From Sphaerospermopsis aphanizomenoides BCCUSP55 (GTDB lineage: Bacteria > Cyanobacteriota > Cyanobacteriia > Cyanobacteriales > Nostocaceae), in assembly GCF_001586785.1 (NCBI RefSeq), contig NZ_LUFH02000010.1:1-64000 (forward strand): a stretch of 64,000 bases of DNA, in the 5' to 3' direction. The position numbers and the translations under genes were made by a program. Below, piece by piece: positions 27,144 to 35,225 of the stretch. Numbering within the stretch: the first letter of the stretch is position 1; each line of letters opens with the position of its first letter. Under the pieces are notes generated by a model. That model worked only from the letters and a program-made list of their open reading frames with translations. It made no database searches and was not told the DNA's origin.

Positions 27144-29072
27144 GTGAAAGGACAGCAATTATTTCATAGTTTCTTACCTGGTGTAACAGCAGCGGTGTTA
27201 ACAACTCAGTCAGCTTGGGCTAGTACCCTGAAAGTTGGTGAGGTCAAGCTGGTGCCTTCTCCTAGTGTCTTGACTGCAACTGATGGAAAAACCTCAGTTG
27301 TGGACAACATTAACAGACAGCAGCGCAATACCGCAGTTGATAATTCTCCAGCTTTAGTACCCGCTCTGGATTTTAGTACCACTAATGTTGCTAAAATAGA
27401 AGCAAATACTAATACAAGTACATCAGCAGGCAAAAGCCCCAAAACAGTTTTACCAGTGACAATGACTGTGTCCAAATTAGCACAGTTACAGGAAGGGAAA
27501 AAATGTTTACAGGCAGAGCAAAAAAGCAAAGCTGCGCTGCTTCTAGATGTGGGAGCTTGTTCACCAAAAAATGTGGACACTAAGAGGATAGCTCAGGTAA
27601 CTAACCCTGGTGAATCACAACCACCTAATACTTCCGAGCCACCTGCTCAAAACTCAGAACCACCTGCTCAAAACTCAGAACCACCTGTTCAAAACTCAGA
27701 ACCACCTGCTCAAAACTCAGAAACTGCCGCACCAGCACCAACAGGTTCTACCAAAACGCCGCTGGAACACCTGAATCCTAGTCCTAATCCTCTACAATTT
27801 CCCACGAAACCAGAGGAAGTGAAACTTCAGGCAAATCAGCCATTGACTTTAGCCGAGGCGCTGGAACTGGCAAAGCGGAATAATAATGAATTACAGGTGT
27901 CCGTATTGCAGTTGCAACGCACTAAATCTGCTCTTAGAGAAGCTCAGGCTGCTTTGTTGCCCACTTTGGGTGTGAATGGCAATGTCACTAATAGCCGTAG
28001 TGCTAACAGTACACTGCAAGCTAAACAAGCAGGTGTAGACGCTGAATCTAATACCAGCTTCAGTAGTCAAGCAGAATTGAGATATGATCTTTATACTTCT
28101 GGAAGACGAAATGCGGCAATTACAGAGGCTGAGGAACAGGTACGTCTTCAGGAATTGGAGGTAGAAAGGCAATCTGAGGAAATTCGCCTGAATGTGGCTA
28201 CAGATTACTATAATTTACAACAAGCAGATGAAAATGTACGGATTTCTCAGTCCGCAGTACAGAATTCTGAAGCTAGTTTGCGAGATGCACTAGCTTTAGA
28301 ACGGGCTGGAGTCGGGACAAGATTCGATGTGTTGCGATCGCAGGTAAATTTAGCCAATGCCCAACAAGATTTAACCAATGCTCGTTCTCAGCAACAAATT
28401 GCCCGCAGACAGTTAGCTGCGCGGTTAAATTTGCCCCAGTCAATAAATATCAGTGCGGCTGATCCTGTACAGTTAGCTGGCCTGTGGGAGCGCAGCCTAG
28501 AAGATAGCATTGTCTTGGCTTTTCAAAACCGTCCCGAACTACAACAACAGTTGACACAGCGGAATATTAGCGAACAACAAAGAAGACAAGCTCTAGCATC
28601 TTTAGGTCCGCAAATTAGTTTAGTTGCCAGCTATGACCTATTAGATGTGTTTAATGATAGTATCAACGTGAGCGATGGTTATTCAGTAGGAGTACAAGCC
28701 ACTCTGAATTTATATGATGGTGGTGCGGCAAGAGCAAGAGCAGCCCAGGCTAAAACTAATATAGCGATCGCTGAAACTCAATTTGCTGAACAACGTAACC
28801 AAATCCGCTTTCAGGTAGAAAATGCTTATTCTACACAGACCGCCAATTTGGAAAACGTACAAACTGCTAACGTGGCTTTAGAACAAGCCAAAGAGTCCCT
28901 ACGGTTAGCGCGGTTACGATTCCAAGCTGGTGTAGGTACTCAAACAGATGTAATTAACGCTGAAAATGAACTGACAAGATCCGAAGGAAATCGCGTGCGT
29001 GCCATTTTGGATTACAACCGTGCTTTGACCGAATTACAACGTTATGTAACATCTAGAGCTTTTAAGAAGTAA
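27144..29072 (+). CDS. TolC-family outer membrane efflux protein
   Basis: A 642-residue outer-membrane channel subunit that would trimerise and connect to inner-membrane exporters. It has a signal peptide (ending near TTQSAWA, residue 27), a 170-residue low-complexity region, four SEPPAQN-type heptapeptides (about residues 167-194), then two OEP domains: LTLAEALELAKRNNNELQ at 244 onward, ALERAGVGTRFDVLRSQVNLANAQQDL, and RFQAGVGTQTDVINAENELTRSEGNR. It is probably the orthologue of Anabaena HgdD, the TolC needed for heterocyst glycolipid export, but that name is inference. GTG start after gagggg. A strong terminator follows. Confidence 0.9.
   Translation: MKGQQLFHSFLPGVTAAVLTTQSAWASTLKVGEVKLVPSPSVLTATDGKTSVVDNINRQQRNTAVDNSPALVPALDFSTTNVAKIEANTNTSTSAGKSPKTVLPVTMTVSKLAQLQEGKKCLQAEQKSKAALLLDVGACSPKNVDTKRIAQVTNPGESQPPNTSEPPAQNSEPPAQNSEPPVQNSEPPAQNSETAAPAPTGSTKTPLEHLNPSPNPLQFPTKPEEVKLQANQPLTLAEALELAKRNNNELQVSVLQLQRTKSALREAQAALLPTLGVNGNVTNSRSANSTLQAKQAGVDAESNTSFSSQAELRYDLYTSGRRNAAITEAEEQVRLQELEVERQSEEIRLNVATDYYNLQQADENVRISQSAVQNSEASLRDALALERAGVGTRFDVLRSQVNLANAQQDLTNARSQQQIARRQLAARLNLPQSINISAADPVQLAGLWERSLEDSIVLAFQNRPELQQQLTQRNISEQQRRQALASLGPQISLVASYDLLDVFNDSINVSDGYSVGVQATLNLYDGGAARARAAQAKTNIAIAETQFAEQRNQIRFQVENAYSTQTANLENVQTANVALEQAKESLRLARLRFQAGVGTQTDVINAENELTRSEGNRVRAILDYNRALTELQRYVTSRAFKK
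27636..27724 (+). repeat. 21-bp tandem repeat coding SEPPAQN
   Basis: Four in-frame copies of a 21-bp unit (gaaccacctgctcaaaactca, with one gct-to-gtt change) within the TolC-like gene. The near-identity at DNA level indicates recent slippage; length is likely variable between strains. Confidence 0.9.
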
Positions 29073-29100
29073 ACCAACAGAACTTTTTTAAAAGAGTCAA

Positions 29101-29143
29101 AAGCCTCATTTAGCAGTGTAATTACTAGCAAATGAGGCTTTTT
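29101..29143 (+). terminator. Rho-independent terminator after tolC-like gene
   Basis: An 11-bp perfect stem, AAGCCTCATTT paired with AAATGAGGCTT, with an 18-base loop and followed by TTT, 28 bp downstream of the stop codon. This is the clearest intrinsic terminator in the window. Confidence 0.85.
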
Positions 29144-29409
29144 GGTCAAAATTGGGTGTAGGGTGTAGGGTGTAGGGGAAGAAGAGGCAGGGGAGGCAGG
29201 GGGAGAAAAATTAATTCTTCCTACTGAACTCCTGATAGCGCAGCGTGGCGTAAGCCATACTCCTGACTCCTGACTCCTGATAACGCAGTGTAGCGTAAGC
29301 CATACTCCTGATAGCGCAGCGTGGCGTAAGCCATACTCCTGACTCCTGACTCCTGATAACGCAGTGTAGCGTAAGCCATACTCCTGTAACTCCTGAACTC
29401 CTTCTTCTT
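29144..29409. repeat. Repeat nest with a 76-bp tandem duplication
   Basis: A ggtgtagggtgtaggg run and a gaggcaggggaggcaggggga run lead into two tandem copies of a 76-bp unit (from 29234 and from 29310). Each unit holds a gatagcgcagcgtggcgtaa version and a gataacgcagtgtagcgtaa version of the same dispersed repeat, separated by ctcctgactcctgactcct. No gene. The following gene starts right after aactccttcttctt. Confidence 0.9.
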
Positions 29410-29787
29410 ATGACTAAAATTACATCACAAGAAATCGCCCAATTTCGCTCTCAACTAGCAGATGATCCTCAAGCAATGGAAGCGTTAGACTTAATTGAGG
29501 ATTGTGACGGAGACTTAGAAGATGCAGCCATGACTCTGGCTATCAGAGCAGGACAAGAACCAGGAAGGACAAATTCTGAGTGGTTAGATGCTTTAGCTAG
29601 GAAATGGCGTGCAGTTTTGTGTGAACAAGAATATCGCAATGATTTGGTGAATGACTCAGTGACTGGGATGATGTCACACCTGAAAAGTATCCCAGAGTTT
29701 CCCAAGATTTTAGCAACCCCGGTTTTAATATATGTCCTTAAGCAAGGCGTGAATAAGTTTTGTGAACCGTTGGATTCTCTAAAATAA
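29410..29787 (+). CDS. Conserved cyanobacterial hypothetical protein
   Basis: A 125-residue acidic N-terminal, all-helical looking protein without signal peptide. The first part (LADDPQAMEALDLIEDCDGDLEDAAMTLAIRAG) resembles a UBA/CUE-like helical motif, and a hydrophobic segment FPKILATPVLIYVLKQGVNKF closes it. I do not recognise a named family. Codon use and a clean ATG support a real gene. Confidence 0.7.
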   Translation: MTKITSQEIAQFRSQLADDPQAMEALDLIEDCDGDLEDAAMTLAIRAGQEPGRTNSEWLDALARKWRAVLCEQEYRNDLVNDSVTGMMSHLKSIPEFPKILATPVLIYVLKQGVNKFCEPLDSLK

Positions 29788-29869
29788 TATTTAGTGCTGA
29801 GTATGGTGTGGAAGTGCTGATACTCTGTTAATTAAGGAAACCCTTTTTTGGACAACTGTTTTTAGACCA

Positions 29870-30373
29870 ATGAATTACCTTGTAGCCGTATTACCAGACC
29901 GCATCCAAGCTGAATCTGCTTACCTAGGCTTAGAAAAAGAAGGCATAAATAGCACTATCCTGGGTAGGGGATACAAAACCGCTGATGAGTTTGGCTTGAT
30001 TGACCCTAAAGAAGAAGCGAAAAAACAAGCAAAATTGATGGCATTTTGGTTAGTACCATTTGGCTTTTTTGCTGGTTTTACCTTCAGTCTGATCACTGGT
30101 TTGGATACCTTTGCTTGGGCTGGTGAAATTGGCAATCATGTCATAGGTGGGTTGCTAGGTGCTGGTAGTGGTGCTATGGGCAGTGTATTTGTCGGTGGTG
30201 GTGTAGGTTTGGTTTCCGGTGGTGGAGATGCCTTACCCTACCGCAACCGCTTGGATGCTGGTAAATACTTAATTGTCGTGCAGGGTTCAGAAACTTTGAC
30301 TCGCCAAGCTACCCGCATCTTACGTCAATATGACCCAGAAAATCTCCAAGGGTATGCGGTGGAAAATAGCTAA
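29870..30373 (+). CDS. Membrane protein with glycine-rich hairpin, unknown function
   Basis: A 167-residue protein with a short N-terminal alpha/beta part (VAVLPDRIQAESAYLGLEKEGI, about 4-25), a membrane hairpin (FWLVPFGFFAGFTFSLITGL and a Gly-rich VIGGLLGAGSGAMGSVFVGG, about 59-115), and a C-terminal YLIVVQGSETLTRQATRILRQ segment that resembles the first. The layout recalls general-stress/DUF1269-like proteins in which a glycine-zipper hairpin is flanked by ferredoxin-like halves. The function is unknown. Confidence 0.72.
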   Translation: MNYLVAVLPDRIQAESAYLGLEKEGINSTILGRGYKTADEFGLIDPKEEAKKQAKLMAFWLVPFGFFAGFTFSLITGLDTFAWAGEIGNHVIGGLLGAGSGAMGSVFVGGGVGLVSGGGDALPYRNRLDAGKYLIVVQGSETLTRQATRILRQYDPENLQGYAVENS

Positions 30374-30375
30374 TT

Positions 30376-30545
30376 CTTGACATACTCCCCGCCCTCAAAG
30401 GGCAGAGATTCTGGGTTCAAACAACAGTTGCGGGCATAGCCCGTCTTACACTATCTCGCCCAACAGACAATGCCCTGCCTGTTTCTACAATTATATCAAA
30501 AAGCCGTCTTAGATGGTTACAGAGCCTGTCAAAGTAAGGACGGGG
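30376..30545 (-). mobile_element. Solo 3' end scar of a TnpB-type (IS200/IS605-like) element
   Basis: Read on the minus strand it ends GAACCCAGAATCTCTG-CCCTTTGAGGGCGGGGAGTATGTCAA. The CCCT-TTG-AGGG hairpin followed by GGCGGGGAGTATGTCAA is what I recall at the right ends of cyanobacterial tnpB elements. The preceding 110 bases are structured non-coding sequence (for example GACGGGCTATGCCCGCAAC), in the position where such elements encode the omega (guide) RNA. No tnpB remains. The rest of 30546-30675 holds a GGGAATA-type repeat and the leader of tnpA. Confidence 0.5.
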
Positions 30546-30675
30546 AACCTTAAACCCATTTTTTCGGTAATTTGTAAACAAGGGAACAGGGAATAGGGAA
30601 TAAGGCTAGTAACTAAATAAAAATAACTATCCAAATATCCTCATATCTACTCAATAAGTATGCTATACTTCAGAT

Positions 30676-31278
30676 ATGAGTAAATTAACTATATCAGAGG
30701 CAGCAAAGTTAAAAGGTGTAAGTGTTTCCACTCTCAGAAGATGGGAATTAGAGGGTAAAATAATACCAGAAAGAACTCCCAATGGACACAGACGTTATGA
30801 TTTGGCTCAATTGTTAGGAGTAAAATCAGAATTGTCTTATACTATTGGTTACTGTAGAGTCTCTAGCTATGACCAAAAAGATGATTTAGAACGCCAAAAA
30901 CAAGTAGTGGAATTATATTGCGCTCAACATGGTTGGCAATTTGAAATCATTGAAGATTTAGGCTCAGGATTAAATTATAGCAAAAGAGGATTAAAGAGAC
31001 TAATTCGCCTAATCACTGAAAGTAAAGTGGAAAGATTAGTTCTCACTCATAAAGACAGATTATTGAGATTTGGAAGTGAGCTAATATTTAGTTTATGCCA
31101 GCAGTTTGGTACAGAAATAGTGATCATTAATCGTACAGAAGATAGTAGTTTCGAGGAGGATTTGGCTCAAGATGTATTAGAAATAATTACAGTATTTTCT
31201 GCTAGGCTTTATGGGTCGAGAAGTCATAAAAATAAGCAAATTATTGAGGAGTTAAAAGATATTGCTACTAGGCTTTAA
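30676..31278 (+). CDS. tnpA: IS607 family serine-recombinase transposase TnpA
   Basis: A 200-residue IS607-type transposase. The N-terminal MerR-like helix-turn-helix is LTISEAAKLKGVSVSTLRRWELEG with PNGHRRY (residues 3-45). A small serine-recombinase catalytic domain follows, with YCRVSSYDQKDDLERQ (nucleophile is one of the paired serines) and LVLTHKDRLLRFG with the conserved Arg residues. It appears complete. Its usual tnpB partner is reduced to a 3' remnant immediately downstream. An AT-rich leader with agatatgag precedes the ATG. Confidence 0.93.
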   Translation: MSKLTISEAAKLKGVSVSTLRRWELEGKIIPERTPNGHRRYDLAQLLGVKSELSYTIGYCRVSSYDQKDDLERQKQVVELYCAQHGWQFEIIEDLGSGLNYSKRGLKRLIRLITESKVERLVLTHKDRLLRFGSELIFSLCQQFGTEIVIINRTEDSSFEEDLAQDVLEIITVFSARLYGSRSHKNKQIIEELKDIATRL

Positions 31279-31289
31279 AACCGAGTTAA

Positions 31290-31533
31290 AGTTAAACCAA
31301 AATCAACATCTGTGGATTTGAATGTGATAGGGATTTAAACGCAGCTATTAATTTGAGCCAGTGCGGTCTTGTGAGGTTTCCCCCAGGAGGAACTGCCGTT
31401 AACTGGCGTGTCAAAAGCTGTCAGTTAGGCAGTGTTAGCCTGTGGATTGGGTAGTGCCGAGACTTCCAAGATGAAGCAGGAAGTATTAGTGTTGCTCAAA
31501 GTAGATTTGAGTAGGTTTTATATAACGGAATAG
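31290..31533 (+). pseudogene. tnpB: 3' remnant of IS607-associated tnpB
   Basis: Right after tnpA, one frame reads CGFECDRDLNAAINLS (31311 onward), the zinc-finger/RuvC-III end of TnpB. After a frameshift, another frame reads ACGLGSAETSKMKQEV (about 31438-31485), the usual cyanobacterial TnpB C-terminus, up to a TAG at 31531. At least 300 residues of the nuclease are missing. The 3' end is also where TnpB elements encode their guide RNA scaffold. Not functional as a protein. Confidence 0.8.
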
Positions 31534-31657
31534 TTTTTCTTTTTTTGCCTCCTGTAACCTCTGATAGCGCAGCGTGGCGTATCTCTGCTCCGCTAACGCG
31601 GTAGCGTGCCGGAGGCATCAGCCATACTTCTGTAACTCCTGAATTCCTGAACTCCTA
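31534..31657. repeat. Repeat-bearing spacer before the S4 protein
   Basis: Contains a rearranged copy of the gatagcgcagcgtggcg repeat joined to gctccgctaacgcggtagcg and tgccggaggcatc, then ctgtaactcctgaattcctgaactcc running to the start codon of the next gene. The cgtgccggaggca motif also occurs reversed near 1637-1650. Confidence 0.8.
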
Positions 31658-32437
31658 ATGTTACCTAGAGAAGAACTTTTAAAAGGTGTTGAAAATCGTG
31701 ATAGTATAGCCCGCGTGATTGACCAAGCAGAGCAGGCTATAAAGACTTGGGAAGTGGTTTTAACTGATTTTTTGTCTCCGCCGGAGTTAGCGGAAATTCA
31801 ACGGGTTTTTAGTCGATTAACAGAGGTACATTTGATAGCGTGGGGTGGATATCCCCAAGCTGAACGTCAAAGGTTAGCGATCGCTCGTTCTGAACTTCCC
31901 TTAGATCCATCTCAAGTTGCTATCACTGCTTTAGAAATTGCTGGTAATTTTCTGTTTGATACTGCAACCCACCGCGACTTTTTAGGTGCGATGTTGGGGA
32001 CAGGAATTGTGCGGGAAAAAACGGGAGATATTATTGTTTTGGGGGAAAGGGGAGCGCAAGTAATTGTAGTCCCGGAACTGGCAGAATTTTTGGCAATGAG
32101 TTTGAAACAAGTGCGTTCTGTGCCGGTGAAAACTCAACCCATTGATATCAATGAGTTAAAAATTCGAGAACCGAAAAAGAAAGAATTAACTACTGTAGAA
32201 GCTTCCCTGAGATTAGATGCGATCGCTTCCGCTGGTTTTGGAATGTCTCGGAGTAAAATGGTTGATTTAATTGACTCCGGTGATGTGCGAGTTAACTGGA
32301 AAGAAATCACCCAAGCAAGTTCTCAAGTCAAAACCGGAGATTTAATTGCCATTCGCGGTAAAGGACGTTTAGAAGTTGGTGAAATTGCCGTGACTAAAAA
32401 AGACCGATACCGCGTGCAATTGACGAGATATATGTAG
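31658..32437 (+). CDS. Photosystem II S4 domain protein (YlmH-like)
   Basis: A 259-residue RNA-binding protein of the cyanobacterial/plastid 'photosystem II S4 domain protein' family. The N-terminal part (WGGYPQAERQRLAIARSE, about 68-85) is the YlmH-type module, and the S4 domain lies at about 180-245 (RLDAIASAGFGMSRSKMVDLIDSGDVRVNW). It was named from association with photosystem II preparations; its molecular role is thought to be in RNA or ribosome binding. The start codon lies within a few bases of a repeat, without a visible ribosome binding site. Confidence 0.88.
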   Translation: MLPREELLKGVENRDSIARVIDQAEQAIKTWEVVLTDFLSPPELAEIQRVFSRLTEVHLIAWGGYPQAERQRLAIARSELPLDPSQVAITALEIAGNFLFDTATHRDFLGAMLGTGIVREKTGDIIVLGERGAQVIVVPELAEFLAMSLKQVRSVPVKTQPIDINELKIREPKKKELTTVEASLRLDAIASAGFGMSRSKMVDLIDSGDVRVNWKEITQASSQVKTGDLIAIRGKGRLEVGEIAVTKKDRYRVQLTRYM

Positions 32438-32469
32438 TAAATTGACAATTGATAATTGATAATTGATAA

Positions 32470-33252
32470 TTATGAATTATTCTTAAATTGTTTAGCTATT
32501 GCATTTACCAGAGATGCTCGTGGTAAAAAGCGGTGCAGATTAACGATAAGGTGATTTCCCAAACCACCGCTAACTACTGTAGAAGCTCCTTTTTCTAAAC
32601 CTTGTAAAGCATCTTTTACAACTTCTTCAGCAGTGGCTATTTTATTATTTGCACTTGCTAAAGCTGGTGGAAACTTGGCTTCTGTGAAAAAATCTGTTTC
32701 TGTTGGGCCTGGACAAACTACTAAAACTTTCACCCCATAATCTCGATTTTCTGCCCACAATGCTTCGCTAAAACTGAGAATAAAGGCTTTAGTTGCTGCA
32801 TAAACAGAAATATAAGGCATTGGTTGAAAGCCAGTAATTGAGGATACATTAATGATGCTACCAGAGCGACGTTGCCGCATTAAAGGTAGAAATTTGTGGG
32901 TTAAATCTACCAATGCCATAATATTTAATTGAATCATTTTTAATTGCCGTTCTCCGTCTCGTTCGGCAAAATCTCCATAATCACCAAAACCAGCATTATT
33001 GATTAATAAATCAATAGTTAATCCTTTCTCCTTAATAAAATCAAATACCTCATTGGTGGCATTATTTTCTGTCAAATTTTTGGCTATAAATTCGACTTTT
33101 ACTTGATGTTGTTGCTGTAAATCTGTGGCTATTTGGTTAAGTTTTTCGGCTGAACGTGCCACGAGAACAAGATTTGTTTGTCGTGCGGCTAGTTCCTCTG
33201 CAAAAGCTTTACCAATTCCCCCAGATGCACCAGTAATTAAAGCTGTTGACAT
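32470..33252 (-). CDS. Short-chain dehydrogenase/reductase
   Basis: A 260-residue classical SDR. The cofactor motif TGASGGIGKAFA is at residues 7-18; NNAG is near 87; the catalytic Ser-Tyr-Lys is seen in NVSSITGF (Ser) and YAATKAF (Tyr and Lys, about 155-159). Arg residues after the second beta strand (LVARSAEKL) suggest NADP(H). DltE-like SDRs look similar; the substrate is unknown. It converges with the S4-protein gene; AATTATC repeats fill the gap. Confidence 0.9.
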   Translation of the reverse strand: MSTALITGASGGIGKAFAEELAARQTNLVLVARSAEKLNQIATDLQQQHQVKVEFIAKNLTENNATNEVFDFIKEKGLTIDLLINNAGFGDYGDFAERDGERQLKMIQLNIMALVDLTHKFLPLMRQRRSGSIINVSSITGFQPMPYISVYAATKAFILSFSEALWAENRDYGVKVLVVCPGPTETDFFTEAKFPPALASANNKIATAEEVVKDALQGLEKGASTVVSGGLGNHLIVNLHRFLPRASLVNAIAKQFKNNS

Positions 33253-33426
33253 TTTAGGTATTATCTGATTGATTCCATCACCTTTCTTTATGGTAGCAAC
33301 GCTGGACTAAAGGTTGTGTGCAGACAGGAAAATTTTTCTTGGTAATGGTTGTATTATTTATAGTCAGAAACGGGAATACTAGATTTAGCTAGATTTAGCT
33401 AGATTTTGTAAGTTCTGAGTGTGACT

Positions 33427-34689
33427 ATGTTCGGTAAAATCAAATTTGCGGCTTTTTTCATTGCAGGTACAGCAGGGGTTTTATGGGTTGTGAACTTACC
33501 ATACCCGATGATTCGTAAACCTGTAGCACAGGTAGCACCAATTTTATTGTTACCTAGTTTTATGAGTATGGATCACAGCTACCGGGGTGCGATTGATGCT
33601 TTAGAACAAGCAGATCAGTTGGTAAGTCGTGCTACCAGCACTGCGGATATTGAACTGGGTGGGGAAAAGGTAAAAGCGGCAAAAAGACATTTGGATAATT
33701 TACCAGTTTGGTTTTTGGGATATTATCCACAGCGTTATTGTAGTTTATTTAGTTGTAGTTGGCAGTTTACTTTCGATGAATTTGAACAGGCCAGAGAAAG
33801 AGTAGCGCGACTGGAAGCTGTGGTTTTTCAAGATAAAAATGCCTTAGTTCCTTTGAATGAAGCAAAAACTGCTCTAGAGACAGCAAAACAGCAATATCAA
33901 CAAGCTAAAAATACAAAAGAGCGAGAAACTGCCATTGCTAATTGGCAAATAGCTATAGATAAATTAGACCAAATTTCTCAACAAACATTAGCAGGAAAAA
34001 CAGCCCAAACTCAACTAACTGCTTACAAAAGAGATTTTGAATATGCGCGGGTTAGTAATTTTATTACTGCTGCTCAAGAATTTGATTTAGAAGCCCAAAA
34101 AATTCAACCAACAAATTCTCAAGTAGCAGCGGAATTATGGCAACAGGCAGTTAATCGACTGGAACAAGTCCCAAATGAAAACCCTCAATATGTGGATGCA
34201 CAAAAATTAATTGCCTCCTACCAAGTTAAACAAAAAACAGTAGTCGATCCTCGCAGTACCACTTACATTGCATCTGCAAAACAATATGCTTTAGCTGCTG
34301 CGAAAGCTTCCCAAAATCCACCTCATACTGTACAGAAATGGGAACAAGTTAGTGATTTGTGGGAAAAAGCTATTCGGCAGTTAGAAAATATTCAAGTTTC
34401 TGAACCAAGTTATGTAGAAGCACAAAAGTTAATAGCCCAATATCAAACTAATTTGGGAACGATTAAAAATCGTCGTCAACTTGAAAGTGATGGTAAAGAA
34501 ATTCTGGATACAGCTAACAAAGAAATTCAAAGATTGATTGCTTCACCACCAGATGATAAAAATGAGATGAAATCAGAAATTATCGGCATTATGAATCAAC
34601 TGAATAATGTGAAATCAGGAACAACATCTTACGCTGAGGCACGGAGATTATTGAAGTTGGCAGATAATAAACTCAAGCAGCTTAAGTGA
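33427..34689 (+). CDS. Coiled-coil protein with internal helical repeats, unknown function
   Basis: A 420-residue protein with one N-terminal membrane helix (FAAFFIAGTAGVLWVVNLPY) that may anchor it to the periplasmic face of a membrane. The remainder is helical: a segment with FLGYYPQRYCSLFSCSWQFTF, a Gln/Lys-rich coiled coil near 135-190, and two similar units, LEQVPNENPQYVDAQKLIASYQ and LENIQVSEPSYVEAQKLIAQYQ about 80 residues apart. A GTG two codons upstream is another possible start. A short agatttagct tandem repeat precedes the gene (33385-33410). Confidence 0.75.
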   Translation: MFGKIKFAAFFIAGTAGVLWVVNLPYPMIRKPVAQVAPILLLPSFMSMDHSYRGAIDALEQADQLVSRATSTADIELGGEKVKAAKRHLDNLPVWFLGYYPQRYCSLFSCSWQFTFDEFEQARERVARLEAVVFQDKNALVPLNEAKTALETAKQQYQQAKNTKERETAIANWQIAIDKLDQISQQTLAGKTAQTQLTAYKRDFEYARVSNFITAAQEFDLEAQKIQPTNSQVAAELWQQAVNRLEQVPNENPQYVDAQKLIASYQVKQKTVVDPRSTTYIASAKQYALAAAKASQNPPHTVQKWEQVSDLWEKAIRQLENIQVSEPSYVEAQKLIAQYQTNLGTIKNRRQLESDGKEILDTANKEIQRLIASPPDDKNEMKSEIIGIMNQLNNVKSGTTSYAEARRLLKLADNKLKQLK

Positions 34690-34729
34690 TAGATGAAGAT
34701 TGGGTTAGACACTAGAGCAAAAAAGCGTG

Positions 34730-34765
34730 ATTCCTACGGATAGCTTCGCTATCGCTATGCCCGCA
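34730..34765. repeat. Short palindromic repeat
   Basis: gatagcttcgctatcgctatgcccgc contains the inverted pair gatagc-ttc-gctatc. The same gcttcgctatc piece forms part of the dispersed repeats at 20144-20205. It lies between the coiled-coil gene and the RusA-like gene. Confidence 0.6.
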
Positions 34766-34805
34766 AAACCAGGTAAGCTGAATGATCAGGTAAACTATTT
34801 AAATC

Positions 34806-35225
34806 TTGAGTAAAGTATCGTTGAAAACATTTGAGTTCATAGTCAACGGTCCCCCTGTATCTCAACAAACTCGTAGACGTGAAAAGCTTAGAGCTTGGCA
34901 AGCTACAGTTAGGCAAGAAGCAGAAAAATATTGGATTTCAGAGCAACAGCCTGCTACTGGATTAGTTATGCTAAAGGTGACGTATTTCTACAGTTCCTAT
35001 GCTATTGATGTAGATAATATAGTTAAGCCAATTCAAGATGCAATAATTGGTTTAGCCTATCTTGATGATGACCAAATCACAGATGTATTAGTCAGAAAGA
35101 GAGATTTATCAGGAAACTTTAGAATAGAAAATATAACTCCGATATTGGCAGAAGGCTTTGCGCGAGGTAATGAGTTTTTACATATTGTTGTTACAGATGC
35201 TCCTAATCAAGAGGTAATTGAATGA
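34806..35225 (+). CDS. RusA-like Holliday-junction endonuclease family protein
   Basis: A 139-residue protein with the RusA signature AIDVDNIVKPIQDAIIGLAYLDDDQITD (split here: DVDNIVKPIQDA near 70-81, YLDDDQITD near 87-95), which carries the acidic metal-binding residues of RusA resolvases. It starts with TTG. The stop overlaps the next gene's start (ATGA), so the two are translationally coupled. RusA is usually a phage enzyme, but there are no phage genes nearby; here it probably acts with the nuclease-like partner. Confidence 0.82.
   Translation: MSKVSLKTFEFIVNGPPVSQQTRRREKLRAWQATVRQEAEKYWISEQQPATGLVMLKVTYFYSSYAIDVDNIVKPIQDAIIGLAYLDDDQITDVLVRKRDLSGNFRIENITPILAEGFARGNEFLHIVVTDAPNQEVIE

Noticed and set aside
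30400-30430. ggttcaaac motif as a tRNA T-arm
   Set aside because: No matching acceptor, D or anticodon arms; the context is the end of a TnpB-type element.
34806-35225. RusA-like gene as evidence for a prophage
   Set aside because: No integrase, capsid, terminase or lysis genes occur around it.
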